Assembly: GCA_031308135.1 (NCBI GenBank)
Contig: JAHLJT010009436.1
Span: 215,363,420 to 215,427,419 of the forward strand
Length of the DNA stretch: 64,000 bases
Source: Acheta domesticus
Taxonomy: Eukaryota; Arthropoda; Insecta; Orthoptera; Gryllidae
Direction of reading: 5' to 3'
This document shows positions 36,801-47,639 of this stretch, piece by piece. Positions within the stretch are counted from its first letter, which is position 1, and every line of letters begins with the position of its first letter. A model generated the notes under the pieces. It ran no database searches and was not told where the DNA came from. It saw only the letters and a program-made list of their open reading frames with translations. The position numbers and the translations under genes were made by a program.

Positions 36801-37553
36801 ACTAACAAATTCACCCTCTGATAAATTCACATTCGCTTGGAATGTCGGCCAGTCAGCACGAAGGACGCACCATTGAGGGGGGCGCGCCAAACCACGCGCA
36901 AGTCTATCAATGTGGACGATAATGGGATAGTGGTCGCTACCATATAGGTCGTCTAGGATGGACCATTGCAGGTCGGTTGAAAGAGAAGGGCTGCAAAGAA
37001 CTAAATCAATACACGTGCTCGAGTTTGTGGCGACGGCAAAATGAGTTGCTTCACCAGAGTTCAGAATAACCAAGTCCGCTGTGTCTATTACTGATTCAAA
37101 GATACTGCCTCTCGGACACGTGCGGGAAGAACCCCAGAGAGGACTGTGGGCATTCACATCGCCGACTATCATAAATGGAGAAGGCAGTTGATTTATCAAC
37201 CCTAAGAGTTCGTCTGCTGATATAGTCAGACCTGGAGGGATATAAATGTTGCACACAGTAAGTGTGAGGGATGGGAGGTGCACCTGCACACATACTGTTT
37301 GAAAGTCAGTCTGAAGAGGTACCTCTGTAGATAGCAGCGAATCATGCACCAGTGAAGCAACTCCGCCATGAGCGCGGAGACCATCATCCACATCGAACCT
37401 GTACGAAGAAAATCCGCGAAAAGATAGAGGGCGAAGTGGGGTAAGGTGTGTCTCTTGAAGACAAATCACCATAGGATTGTGACGGGACACCAACAGTTTA
37501 AGGTCGTCCCGTCGCGAGGAGAAACCATTTGCGTTCCATGACATTAGAGCCAT
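33873..37553 (-). CDS. LINE ORF2: endonuclease / reverse transcriptase / RNase H, 1226 aa
   Basis: It nicks target DNA and copies element RNA at the nick (target-primed reverse transcription). I start it at the ATG at 37553, seven bases after the ORF1 stop. The frame also runs upstream inside ORF1 but without an ATG. Domains in order: AP-type endonuclease, residues 1-215 (N7, QET 33-35, Y104, GDVNAH 131-136, SDH 206-208); reverse transcriptase, about 480-760 (SYRPISL 505-511, D577, GIPQGS 633-638, catalytic FVDD 665-668); RNase H, about 958-1080 (D965, E998, D1022, H1064, D1074); and a C-terminal Cys-His motif (C1167, C1170, H1178, C1183). All catalytic residues expected for these families are present, and no stop or frameshift is seen. 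Its length is typical of I-like elements with RNase H. Confidence 0.96.
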   Translation of the reverse strand: MALMSWNANGFSSRRDDLKLLVSRHNPMVICLQETHLTPLRPLSFRGFSSYRFDVDDGLRAHGGVASLVHDSLLSTEVPLQTDFQTVCVQVHLPSLTLTVCNIYIPPGLTISADELLGLINQLPSPFMIVGDVNAHSPLWGSSRTCPRGSIFESVIDTADLVILNSGEATHFAVATNSSTCIDLVLCSPSLSTDLQWSILDDLYGSDHYPIIVHIDRLARGLARPPQWCVLRADWPTFQANVNLSEGEFVSVEDMAAHFNTAILQAAGTAIPKSTGNSRHPFVPWWNLDCSRAVGARKKALARLKHYPTADNLIDYKRCRAKARRTILESKNASWKAYVSSLNCHTPPRLVWRKVRLIKGYPSSYSVPGLRKNGQIITDRDAVVEELATHYEKMSSSANYSPNFLSFKERMENRALDFSSRAHEDYNTPFSMHEMRSALKLAKRTTPGPDEIHNLMLQHLPETAMEFLLRLFNRIWEEHTIPTMWREAIIVPVPKVGKDRSLPSSYRPISLTSCVSKVLERMVNQRLAWTLEHKNLLTPIQSGFRRNRSTLDHLVSLATAISTSFVLKQHLVAILFDIEKAYDTTWRYGILQTLHSWGFKGKLPLFLQNFLLNRSFRVRVGDRLSRSHPLENGIPQGSVLSVTLFAIAINGIASTVREPVKASLFVDDFAIFCSSSSISVIQRQLQMVLNKLHEWSTSTGFKFSSTKCIGLHFCRIYHLHSNPVLHLAGNPLPFAESARFLGLTFDKSLTWRAHIRGLQTRCVSPLNLLRMLNGTSWGADRTTLLRLYRSLIRSVLDYGSEVYGSAAPSTLRPINSIHHAGIRLATGAYRTSRIECLLSEAGEPSLKRRRDILLASYGAKVSGLPNHPCRQIIIHPEYETSYILRTSLPQPPGIRLQNLLRDLNVDLPTPMKPPSHSIPPWKLLRPNIDFRLSNLPKQTTSPLAYQIHFQEMRAAYPDHVFLYTDGSSCNDAVACSFYCIKVTKSYRLHSQCSTFTAEMYAILEALKYIESTTLRQVVLCSDSLSSLQAVSRSSSDYLTESIQNIIHRLLSRHYDLILSWVPGHVGIVGNELADQAAKSATENTHVDIPFVPSSDVKASLKRLIFRAWQTEWHNTTFKLSVIKDTVNPWRSSSRPSRREEVILTRLRIGHCHFSHSFLIRGESPPTCDSCRAALSVEHVLLHCLRFDGSRRRHALGKSLREVLGDDDSALSKLFCFLRECGIYNFI

Positions 37554-37560
37554 GGTAGAA

Positions 37561-38847
37561 TTAACTTTCTTTTTTCTTCCGACGTTGGGAGCCGGATGCA
37601 CGAGACTCCTCCCCAACGGGAGCCTCCCCCAAAACAGAAACCTCCTGGGTGTTGCCAGGGGGGCTGGATGCTCGCTCAGAGCTGGTTTCAAAAGTTGTAG
37701 TCGGTCGCGACTTCGAAGGTCCTTTTATGTTGGGGTTTGGTGTCCGTCTGACGTCAACTTCCGTCGATACAGTTTTTGTTGTCGATTTCGTGGACTGTGC
37801 TGGTTGGACTTTTTTGTGTACCTTATATTTTGTGGGGATTATTATTCTCCCACCCTCAAGGGGAGATGTATCCCCAGGGAGGTCTACTGGTGACACTTGG
37901 CAACCAAAACTCACTACTTGCGGGGCAGCGCGTTCTGTTTGGCAGCCCGCTGCTACCCTCGGAGATTTCGCTTTCACAGTGGCAGAAAACGAGCGCGAGA
38001 GGTCGACTGGGTTCCTCGCATGGAACCGACGTTTGGCTTCAGGGAAAGACACTTTTTCCACGACTCTTATCTTTTGGATGTCACGCTCTTTCAAAAAGGT
38101 GGGGCATTGATTATAATTTGCCGGGTGGGCACCTTCGCAGTTTACGCAATGCGGTGTAGTGGTGCAAGGTCCAGGTTCGTGAGATGGTTTACCACAGTTA
38201 CCGCACACTGGGGTATCTGCCATGCACCGCTGTTGTGTATGGCCGAATCGTTGGCACTTGAAGCACCGCAAAGGATTGGGCACATACTGTCGCACGCGGA
38301 GGTTATAAAAACCGCACGAGATATTCCGGGGCAAAGTAGGGAGATTGAATGTTAGGATAAGAGTGGAAGTGGGGATTTCTCGCCCATGCTCCCTCCTCTT
38401 AATTCTATAAACATCTGTCACACCCTGACTCTTGAAGAAAGCAACCAGATCTTCCTCGCTCTCTGTTGAGAAGTCAACATGATTGACCACTCCCTTACAA
38501 AGATTGAGTGTTGGGTGAGTGGTCACCTCCACCTGGAGGCCGGCAATCTGCTTCGTCTTCATAATTCTATCAATCTGTTCATCCGTTAGCGCTTCAAAAA
38601 GAATGGTGCCATTCCTTTGACGCACTACGGCTTGCAATTTTCCATATTTTTCCTCTATTGCTCGCGCCAAACGCACAGCACTAACCATTTTAAATGATTT
38701 ACCTTCCTCAGCGCATGCCATGAGGAGGAATCTAGGTTTCTTTGGTCTATCTTCTTCATTGAAAAAGAAACTATTCAAATCAAGGTTTCTTTCCGGACAT
38801 CTCCTCTTCCTTGCGAAAGAGGGCGGGGGAGAAGGTTTAGTTTCCAT
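37561..38847 (-). CDS. LINE ORF1: nucleic-acid-binding Gag-like protein, 428 aa
   Basis: It packages element RNA into the ribonucleoprotein and acts as a chaperone. It starts at the ATG at 38847 and stops at TAA 37563-37561. A basic N-terminus is followed by RRM-like segments (about 50-110 and 115-190) and the pre-knuckle region ending in QYVPNPLRC. Three zinc knuckles follow: CX2CX4HX4C at 195-208, CX2CX4HX4C at 215-228 and CX2CX3HX6C at 234-248. This order is usual in I and Jockey elements. The tail (about 280-428) is Ser/Thr/Lys-rich and probably disordered. No disabling change is visible. ORF2 begins seven bases downstream, suggesting reinitiation after termination. Confidence 0.94.
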   Translation of the reverse strand: METKPSPPPSFARKRRCPERNLDLNSFFFNEEDRPKKPRFLLMACAEEGKSFKMVSAVRLARAIEEKYGKLQAVVRQRNGTILFEALTDEQIDRIMKTKQIAGLQVEVTTHPTLNLCKGVVNHVDFSTESEEDLVAFFKSQGVTDVYRIKRREHGREIPTSTLILTFNLPTLPRNISCGFYNLRVRQYVPNPLRCFKCQRFGHTQQRCMADTPVCGNCGKPSHEPGPCTTTPHCVNCEGAHPANYNQCPTFLKERDIQKIRVVEKVSFPEAKRRFHARNPVDLSRSFSATVKAKSPRVAAGCQTERAAPQVVSFGCQVSPVDLPGDTSPLEGGRIIIPTKYKVHKKVQPAQSTKSTTKTVSTEVDVRRTPNPNIKGPSKSRPTTTFETSSERASSPPGNTQEVSVLGEAPVGEESRASGSQRRKKKES

Positions 38848-39413
38848 AAAGATGGATCAGGTTCATCCTCGTGGTCCCCACCCACCACGGAGCCCAACAA
38901 GGGGACACTCCATCGGAGTGCCAGGGTTGCCACGAGGATATAGTGGGGGAATAACACAGCGCTGCACCACCGTGTATCCCCCCGCTCACCCTGGAGTTCA
39001 GTACAAGACCTAGTCCAAGCCGATTGATCGGGAGTGGGTTAGCTCCCGACCGCCCGTCTAGAAGAGTCCGAGGCCAAAGCAAGCGTATTGAGGCCTACAG
39101 GGAATGTTCCCAAAATACGTACACAACGTATCCCTCAGTGCAAGCCGAACGTAGCACAAGGTGAGTGTTTGGGAGACAAACAGACCCCTCAACCGCCAGG
39201 ACACACATTCCCTCCGACACGGGTCGCCATGCACGGCAAACACATGGGTGGGCGTTCAGCATACAGAGAAGGCCAGTGAGGAAGAAAAAGGAGTGAAAAG
39301 AACGTACATGACATGAAATGAGAAGCAAGAAGATGAAAAAAATGGAGAAAGGAACACTTGAGAGCCTTCTCTGCATCCCCCCGTCAGGACGTGGACCAAC
39401 CCACCTCGACGGG
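38848..39413 (-). promoter_or_regulatory. LINE 5' UTR with presumed internal promoter
   Basis: 566 bp from the element start to the ORF1 ATG. Elements of this group carry an internal RNA polymerase II promoter at the very 5' end, and this copy keeps that end. Several upstream short frames are present. I did not find a core-promoter motif I would defend. Confidence 0.6.
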
Positions 39414-39424
39414 TTTAAATTCGA
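39414..39424. repeat. Target-site duplication, copy at the LINE 5' end
   Basis: TTTAAATTCGA, matching 33626-33636 exactly. It fixes the LINE 5' boundary at 39413. Confidence 0.88.
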
Positions 39425-40265
39425 AGAATATAATAATCAAGATAGAAATTTTCTTCAAAAGCAAACATCTACTGTGTACAGTGGAAGGTTGTTTGTTAAA
39501 ATTCCTAGGCTGGCGGTAAAAAAGTATTGCACTTAATCTATACATGCATGTTTCAATATGCTCAAAAGTAAATATTTGCATTAAATGAAAACAGAACATG
39601 AAAATAGCAAACGAATTATTGTATTACTGACGTAATCATAAAAATTCGTGGTTAAGACGCGAAGGAGCCCCGAGGTTTTGGCACGCACGCAGTGAGAAGG
39701 CGACCGGACCGCTCAAAACGCTAATCGAATTTCAAACCCACTAATAATTAAAGGAAGAATAAAGCGACATAATTATTAGCCTAACTGGACAATGGGCCAC
39801 TATAATTACTGGACAAAAATGCAAATGAAGAAAAAAACATTAATATACAAGACAAATGCCAAAGGATTGAAGGCATGTTCAAATAGAAGCTGTCACTATA
39901 ATATATAGAAACTATGAATAATAAATTAAATTTTCAAAATAAACAAAATAATTATTGTGAATTCTAATTAATCGTATCACTAACTCATCCCTACGATCCA
40001 CTGTAATTTTTACACACTTCTTAAGTACTTATATTTCCTAACGTCATGGAGTTACTCGAATAACACGATTATCTCACATTAAATTTAGGATCGTAGGAGA
40101 AGTAACAATTCAGGGGACGAACTCTTTTTTCGCAATACTGCAAAGTGTTAAAACGTTCCCAAAAGATCCAAACAACATCAACAAAATGAATGTAATAAAA
40201 TACTATACTAATTAGAACTACACAGAATTTGGAAAAAAGAGTTTTTTTTCCTTCTCTCTCCAGTG
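39425..40265. other. AT-rich non-coding stretch
   Basis: No gene, RNA or element was recognised beyond short A/T runs. Confidence 0.4.
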
Positions 40266-40269
40266 GACA

Positions 40270-40484
40270 CGAGCCACACCTGCAACGGGACAAAGCCTAA
40301 TCCGCCGCGATGGGATCCCAATGCCTCTTAATTGCAGCGTCCTCCGCCGGGAGCGCCCGCGTCGCCGCGCACTAACCGCGTTACGAGGAGCGAAGGGCCG
40401 ATCTGCTGACGCAGCGCCGTTAACGCCGCTAAGTGTTTTGTAATGGCACGAGGAGCGCGACGCGGAGGAGGAGGAGGGGTGGAA

Positions 40485-40515
<31 letters not shown>

Positions 40516-40810
40516 GAGGCGGCGGGGAGGAGAGAAGGAAAGAGGAGGAGGAAATGAGTAGGGGGTGTCCTTCGAGAGTCGCAAGAGCTCCGATCGCCGC
40601 TCCCCCCCTCACCATCTCTTCCAGAACTCCGCCCCCAGCCTTTCGCCCTCTTGGGTAAGCGTTAGAGAGCGTGTACGCACGCAACACGGGCGACACGTGG
40701 CCTATGACCGCACGTGCGCGCGTACGACCAGCACCACCGTCGCCGTCTTCGTCGTCGTTGTCGTTGACGTCGCCTGGTTCGTTTTCGCCTCTCGTCGGCC
40801 TCATTAGCGC
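40270..40810. other. CpG-dense patch with a (GA)n microsatellite
   Basis: CG-rich DNA with an uninterrupted (GA)n run at about 40489-40515. A donor-like GTAAGCG at about 40655 lacks a supported exon. The frames are Arg/Glu-rich and compositional. Confidence 0.5.
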
Positions 40811-42585
40811 TCCAGCACGACGTCAGAGGTACTGAATGGCTACGTTATGCAGCGCTGAGTCTCTCAAGAGGCGAGGTGAAACGTTTGAAACACCATACAT
40901 TTTTCTCTTAATACTTTCAACATCTGGCTGAAATACTTCTCAAGTCGACATTTTTAGACGCAATCTAAATTTAATGGAAGCCTCTTTCATTTACATCTAA
41001 ATATCTATTTTCTTGCAAACGGGCTGTCTGTTAAATGTCTGTTAAATAACTGATTCATATCCTCATACCAACATACTAATAGCTCATACTCATATAAATG
41101 ATCATATCTACTTCAAATTAAATAATTAAACATTATTAATCAATAATATGAAAGTTCCAATTAATCATTCAGTTCATCAATTAGTCATTTGGTTCATTAA
41201 TATTCACTCTGAACGAATAAAACGATTTTTTAATCACTTCACTGAATATAACGAATGCATCAATATTTGCAACATTGAATCAACACACAACAACAATAAC
41301 AACAACAACTACTATTGTGAACCTATGAAGGTAGATGAATAATTCCTTTTTCTGGAAAGACGATATCCCATTTTTTTAAAATAGCAATATGGAAATTAAA
41401 GCCTGTTTAATAAGGAAATCAAAATTCAGGCGACCGTATAAAAAAAATAAAATTCAAACGCACTTCAACTGCCTTGGTGGAAACACATACTATTGAACGC
41501 TCAACGAACAAACAAAAAAAGGAACAATGTCTTTTCGTTGAAATCTTTCAATCCTGCTACCTTCCTTGGGTGCGTCTACATGAGGACGCGTTCTTAACTC
41601 GTGAGAGCAATACTGAATGCGAGCGCCCGTACACGCGCCTTCACTCGCGGCCCCGGCCCCGGCCCCGCCCCGGCCGTCGCTCATAAAATCGTTCGCATGT
41701 GAAGAATGTAGCGTGATCGTTGTACAGCCGAAAACAAAATTATGCCGAACACGAACGCGCGCTCGAGCAGCCAGGACGTTCACTCTGCGCCGCCACATAG
41801 AGCATGCCACGAAATTTAGGGCCCAAATTGCGGAAACTGATTTGTAGCATGCTATCTGAGCTTGTGTCTTTTCCTAATCATAATCACTATCACGTATTCG
41901 TTTCAAACAACATAATTCTAGAAACCGTTCCTAGAGTAGTGTTTTATTTTAGATATCTTCCAGCTTCAAGCCGTTGTACGCCAAGAATGAACGATGTAAC
42001 TCCCAGAATAGAGAGTTCATTACGTTCCATATAAATCAACCAGCATTGAAGAGTACGTGGCCATTATGAAACCTTTAAATTTCAATTTTCCTTAAAAATA
42101 CACACACACAATTTATTACATCTTTCCAATGTAAATGGATTAACACAAATTACTCAAAGTCAATTTTTAGGAATACAAAAAAAAACTTTGCGTTGCATAG
42201 CTAAATTGTATTAAAGCGCCTGGTTACCTTCTTTTGAAAGACCCTATAAGTGCAATAATTTAGAAGATTCTTTCAGCATGGAGTTTCAGAAACCACGATT
42301 AGCAAAAACGAGTTTTATTCTCAAATTATATTTAAGCGCTGACAACTTTCTTTTGAAACACCCACTACATATATTTTTCCACACGCCACGCACACGCCAT
42401 AAAACTCGACACGGCTGTGTCGCGGTGTTAAAACACACCGCATGCTTCATTAAACAACAACTCCGGGGCTAATTATGTTTCTCTACAGACTTTTGTTTCC
42501 TCGGCTAGGCACCGCACATTGGGTCGACAAATCACACACTCACCTGGCTCTAGTCAGCTACTTATCACCGCGCTTTTCAGCAAGC
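40811..42585. other. Non-coding stretch
   Basis: Mostly AT-rich, with an AAC/AAT-triplet tract at about 41286-41315 and a small GC-rich pocket at 41600-41690. No gene or RNA was recognised. Confidence 0.4.
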
Positions 42586-42587
42586 GG

Positions 42588-42665
42588 AACGCACACACAC
42601 ACGTCTACACAAGAGCTGCCACGGCACGGGCACATACACACGCCCACGTCCACACTCACACGCGA
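42588..42665 (+). repeat. Imperfect (CA)n tract
   Basis: ACACACACAC runs interrupted by CG-containing words. Confidence 0.75.
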
Positions 42666-43229
42666 GAAAAACCTCCCCACACAAAGTTCGCACGTAAACA
42701 AAAAAAAAATGCGAACAAAACACATGCGCGGGTGAAGGGAGCACCTACCAGCTGCCGTCACGTGAAACAGGGACGCACGAGTTTAAAAAAAACAAACGCG
42801 GCGCGCAGTCCACTCATCTCCCTAATTTCTCTATCTCGCCCTCCCTCTCTGTCACTCGCACCGAGACGCTTTGTTACTTTTCAGAGGAGTGGCGATGGTT
42901 GTGATGGTGAGTGCGATTGCGGGAGAACGGGCGGAAGTCGATGTGTCAGACTCCCGTGCAGAGGGGATGGCAATGGCAATATCCCCAAAACGTGGTTGCT
43001 GGAGTAATGGGGAGAATCAGGTGGTGACAAACGGGATAAATGTTAAGTAAAAGTAATCGCAGAATAGATGGAATGTTTGTATATGTAGACCGCGTGAAAT
43101 TTACATTCATTCAACATTCAAGATGGTCACCAGGTTAAGGAATCCTATGCTTGAAGGGAAGAAAAGGCGGCAGATCTAGCGGCCGTGGGAAGCGTGGTAA
43201 CAGAAAAGTCGATTATACTGGTGACTGCG

Positions 43230-43800
43230 TAATTGATGGGAGAGTATTCAGGTGAAGAGGAGGTTGAGGGCGGCAGAAAACTGACAGAAACACGAGTCAG
43301 CGTGTACGGGAACAGCGGCGACATGGGCATTAACACCAGTAGTGGAAGTGGCAGCGGCAAATACAGAAGTAGAGGAGGCAACGAAAGGGGCGACGACGGA
43401 AGTGGTGGTAGATGACAGTGAAGATAGACGCGGCAGCGATATTTGAGATGCTGGTTGTGATAGCGTCGATTGTGGTGATGTCGGTACCTATTGCACTGGT
43501 GTCAACGGTGCACGTTAATGGAGAGAGCGGAGACAGGCACTTGTGATATTGTAGTGGGGGCGTTAGTAAGGGTGAGAGTGGCTTTGGCGGTGGCATTGGC
43601 GGTGGTGGTGGTGGTGATGGCGGAAGCAGCGGCAATGGTGAAGGCGGGAGCGGTGGAAGAGATGGTCGCAATGGCAATGGCGCTGGTGGGGACGTCGTTG
43701 GTGGCAGATACAGTGACGGTAGAGACGGTAGTGACGACAGTAATGGGAGTGGCGGTGGAGGCAGAAAGGTGGCAGGGGCGGTGGCTGTGTTGGTGGCGGG
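43230..43800 (+). repeat. Cryptically simple GGN/GTN triplet tract
   Basis: Degenerate GGT, GGC, GTG, GCA and GAC triplets with a local (GGT)n at about 43590-43615. Open frames rich in Val/Ala or Thr/Ser on either strand follow from the triplet bias. Confidence 0.6.
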
Positions 43801-43854
43801 GTCCCGAATGGCTGGCGTCGCCCCAGCTTAAGGGCCATTGATTCGTCCCCGTCA

Positions 43855-44040
43855 ATGGCTTCGCTTACGTATTTTGTCCGACACGCCCGCCCTCCGCGGC
43901 GCCCCGTGACAAAACGCTCGCCCACGCCCGCGTCACCCCTCGGTAGCCCCGCCCCCCGGATATGCAGCGCCCAAGTGGCGCATTAGTCGCCACCTCTCGC
44001 CTCTCCCACATCCCCAGGGCCCGCGCTCCCAACTTCACCG
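43855..44040. other. Short GC-rich patch
   Basis: CG-containing GC-rich DNA between two simple-sequence regions. No exon is supported. Confidence 0.35.
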
Positions 44041-44049
44041 CGCTCATGT

Positions 44050-44220
44050 CATGAATAGGATAAGAAATGTAATGAAAAGAAAGGAAAATAATGAAAAATA
44101 ATGAAAACAGGAGAATAATAAAAAAGGAAAATAACGAAAAGAAAGGAAAATAATGAAAAGAAAAATAAATAATGAAGAGAAAAATAAATAATGAAGAAAT
44201 GGAAAATAACAATTAAAAGG
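44050..44220 (+). repeat. Degenerate A/G-rich tandem repeat
   Basis: Repeated words of the type AAAGGAAAATAATGAA with variable spacing (about 15-25 bp), in a near-pure A/G/T strand. Confidence 0.75.
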
Positions 44221-46430
44221 ATAGAAATTAATTAAAAGAATAGATAGTTACGAAAAGAAACAAGAAATGCTTAGTAATGAAAATCGTTTTCGAAAAGTAA
44301 TACACCCATCGCAAATTTGTTTACTCAGTGCGAAATATTCCCATTACACAAGCAGTCTCATCTTGCAACTAATTCAGTTTGACAGGTGTTAAGGATAGTA
44401 GTTGCGATTTACTAATAGAGAAATTTTTGATATTGTTCAATGGTTTGCCGTAATACAAAAAACCTGCTAATCCTCGTACAATCTTATTGGGTAGCATTGT
44501 ATGCACCATTGTATTTTCCTTGGGTAACCGAATTTATTCTGCGGCAATCACTGGAATGAGTGAATCATTCTAATGAAACTAATGCAACAGAGATATCAGT
44601 GGTGAATTTGTCGCAATATTTTACTTGTGATGCAAAGCAAATATGTGTATTGTAGGGCAACGTATAGCACATTGATATTCAGGTAATGGAGTTCAAGACA
44701 GGTGTCTAATTAAAAGAGTAATTGATAAGATTGTCAAAAGCAACAACTTTAAATTTTTCAAGTTGAACAAAGCACATTTCAGTCTGAACAACCCTCGTTC
44801 CATTCAGTATTAGATAGCCGTCTTGTCTGAACCTAGGGCCACTGCCGTCTCAGAATCTCGCTGAAGATGGCCGCAGTGCGACCGAAAAATCTTTCTGCCA
44901 AAATAAACACGTACGACAAAACAACGCCACAAATCTATTTCCATGATGCAAATGCACATGTTGCTCCACACCATTTTCTACCAAAAACCAAGTCTTGAGC
45001 AGAGACACCACACTAAGTAGAGATATCGCTGAATATTCAATAATGTATCTCTGACACTTGTTAATTGTGAAAAAACAATGGAATTGTTACACTGCACGTA
45101 TCAATTAGATAACATTAATTACTTCCACTAATTCCACTACCGATCCAAATGAGAAAACGTCTTCAATAAAGAAGCTTTCCTTAATAGAGATGTGTAAGTA
45201 ATGGGGAATGAGGCCAAGAACACATTGAAAGTAGCTCCTTCGAAACGCATTTTCTAAACACAGATTTTATCTCGCCACTAATGGCCTTTAGTTGGGTGTA
45301 GAACTAATCACTCGACAAGTTACGAGATTCATCAGAAAGCGATGAGCTATGCGATATATTCACATCTTACGCAAGCAGTTGGCTCTAATTACTCTACGCT
45401 CTTGCAGTCTCATTATCATCCTTATCTAAATACCAGTATTAATGAAACTAACGAGTGTATCCATTTCCATTTCGGAGGAGCGCATCCAATTACAATGTAA
45501 CTTTCGTAACGAGTATTCAGTTCTCGGGTTATTCATGCCATGGCACCTGCGTATACAATGCACATTCCTCGTAACTGGCGTCTTCCTTCTCTCACTTTTC
45601 CTTAATTAGAGGCGTTGAAAATGTGTGTCGAAAATTAGTGAACATTTTAATGTCGCAGCAGATCCATTCCTACCCCACTTCTAACCCAAGTGAAAAATGC
45701 ATTATGCATATGCGCAGCGTAGAACACATCGCATTATTTCCTCTTACCTTGCATCAGCCATACGAAATCAGGTGAAGTTTTCTCTCAGTTGATAACAAAC
45801 GAAATACTACAGTTGTGTCTCTTTCTCCATTATCGCATGACACACATGGGGAAATTATGTAATTTCACGTCAAACCTCTGGTGTTCACAATTTCTCAGAG
45901 AGAGTGAAGCAATTTCTTTGAATTGCAACAGATTACTTTCACGAAAGAACCAAAAACTCATCGCAATCCTCTTTTCACTTCCAATCCATGTCATTAAATA
46001 CCATGAAGGTCTAGTGGCAGAATGAGTAGGGCTTTTCCAGACATCTAAAGTGTCCTTTCGTAAAAAAAAAAATGTGAGCGAAAAATTAAATATTCTCTAC
46101 ATAGCTAATATCAAGCAAATTATATAAACATACAAAATTTAGGCTAATATTAATATTAATAACTGTACAATTATTATATTTATAATATTAATTTTAATAA
46201 TAAATTATTAACCATTGTAAATTTATTTACTTAAAATCTAAAGATATTCGTGTTAGACCATCTACGGAGATATTTCAGTACATGTTGCTGAATACGACAA
46301 ATCGCTGAAGTCAGTCAATTGTTTTCTTACGCAATCCTCTACACGTTTATTCGTGCCTGTGATCCTCGCATTTGTTATGCGAAATTAATATCATCTAAGA
46401 TCCGAGATAAGGAAGAATAAGAACGAGGAG
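44221..46430. other. AT-rich non-coding stretch rich in TAAT words
   Basis: No gene, RNA or element was recognised. Many TAAT/ATTA cores occur, for example at 45100-45500, but AT-rich DNA gives these by chance. A palindromic AT block lies at about 46140-46210. Confidence 0.4.
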
Positions 46431-46485
46431 GAGGAGGAGGGAGGTGCTTTTAACTCGGCCCAATAACATCATCATCATCATCTTA
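46425..46485 (+). repeat. (GAG)n and (ATC)n microsatellites
   Basis: GAGGAGGAGGAGG at about 46427-46440 and ATCATCATCATCATC at about 46468-46482. Confidence 0.85.
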
Positions 46486-46839
46486 AAGACCAAAAAAGTG
46501 CCTTGACGCTGCCGTCATGACATTCTGTTCTCCGCTGTCCTTTTTGCGTCATTCTGAAGTGTACAATATATATATATAAATAATAATGTATGTTCTACTT
46601 TTACAAAACAAATAATTTATTAACACATTTTTGTTTCTCGTTTACGAAACCTCGGTACAGCGAGACCTCTCTAGCAGGTGAATAATGAAGATGTTTCCAC
46701 TTGAAAAGAAAGTTTCTTTTTTCGATTTTCCCCCTTATTTCTCACGTACCAATATTTCCTTTTCTTTTCCGCCAAGTCTCTTCCTCCCCGACCTTTCCTT
46801 CAAGTTACTTTTATTCACATCGCAAGATGAGGAGACGGG

Positions 46840-47060
46840 TTGAGCGAGTGTGTCGAGGACGCGGGGGCGGCGCGGCGCAGTGCGCGACCGCAGAGGCGAG
46901 CCAGGACTTTAACCCGCCCCCGTAAACCGGATCGGGAAAACGCCCCTAATTGGCTGAGGGTGGCCGAGAAGCCTGACAGCGCCGGCGAGGCGGCAGCAGC
47001 AGTTTTGTTGGTGTGAAACTGCCGGTCGGGCGGCTTGTGGAACTGCTTTCGTCTTCAGTT
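46840..47060. other. Small CpG-rich patch
   Basis: CG-rich DNA between AT-rich flanks. No exon is supported. An AT-rich stretch without recognised features (47060-47635) follows. Confidence 0.35.
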
Positions 47061-47639
47061 TCGTGATCGGTTTTGCTGATTTTTGTTTGTTTTTTGTTGT
47101 TTTTCTCGCAAGTGGTGTGTAAAGGTATCATTTTTCGCGGAAAAATACTCTGGATTTTAAAAAAAAAATTAAAACAAGGCTCTATTGTTTCGTACTGAAC
47201 GTATGTAAATGGTTTTACGTACCAAGAATGTCTAATATTTAATATTGACCGTTTACCTCAAATTAAAAGACGTAATTTGAATTATGGGAAAATAATACGA
47301 GACTAATTAAAAGAAAATGTGTATTATTTGATTTCTTCAGCAATATTTATTTATAAATCACTTAAAACGATTTTGTAAAATTTTACGATGTAATAACGAA
47401 TATTTTAAATTTGATGTGACGGTGTTTTTGATCGTTGGAGTACGAAAATACGAACTAATGATATTCTTTGAACTAATTACGAATTCTGCCAATTGATATA
47501 TGAACTAATCACGTCCCAGATGCGGTACAATAACATAGTTGATAGTTCTCAGCTAATTATAACGTTTTGATGCAGCAAGTATAAAATGAGATAGTATAAT
47601 TCACGACTAAGAGGGAAAAAAATCCTCCTCTCGACCGCA

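Larger units (their letters stand above)
33637..39413 (-). mobile_element. Full-length I/Jockey-type non-LTR retrotransposon (LINE)
   Basis: The 5777-bp element runs from a 5' end reading CCCGTCGAGGTGGG (minus strand) to a 3' tail of CAAT/TTGA repeats. It holds a 566-bp 5' UTR, ORF1, ORF2 and a 236-bp 3' UTR. Both ORFs are uninterrupted. An 11-bp perfect target duplication flanks it. The endonuclease, RT, RNase H and zinc-motif order, with an ORF1 bearing three knuckles, fits the I/Jockey group. RNase H points towards I-like clades. Exact clade placement needs a tree. It lies on the same strand as the putative host gene and between its two recursive exons. Confidence 0.95.

Noticed and set aside
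45185..45205. 16-bp match (TGTGTAAGTAATGGGG) to the SINE at about 22782-22797
   Set aside because: No similarity beyond 16 bp on either side. Probably chance.
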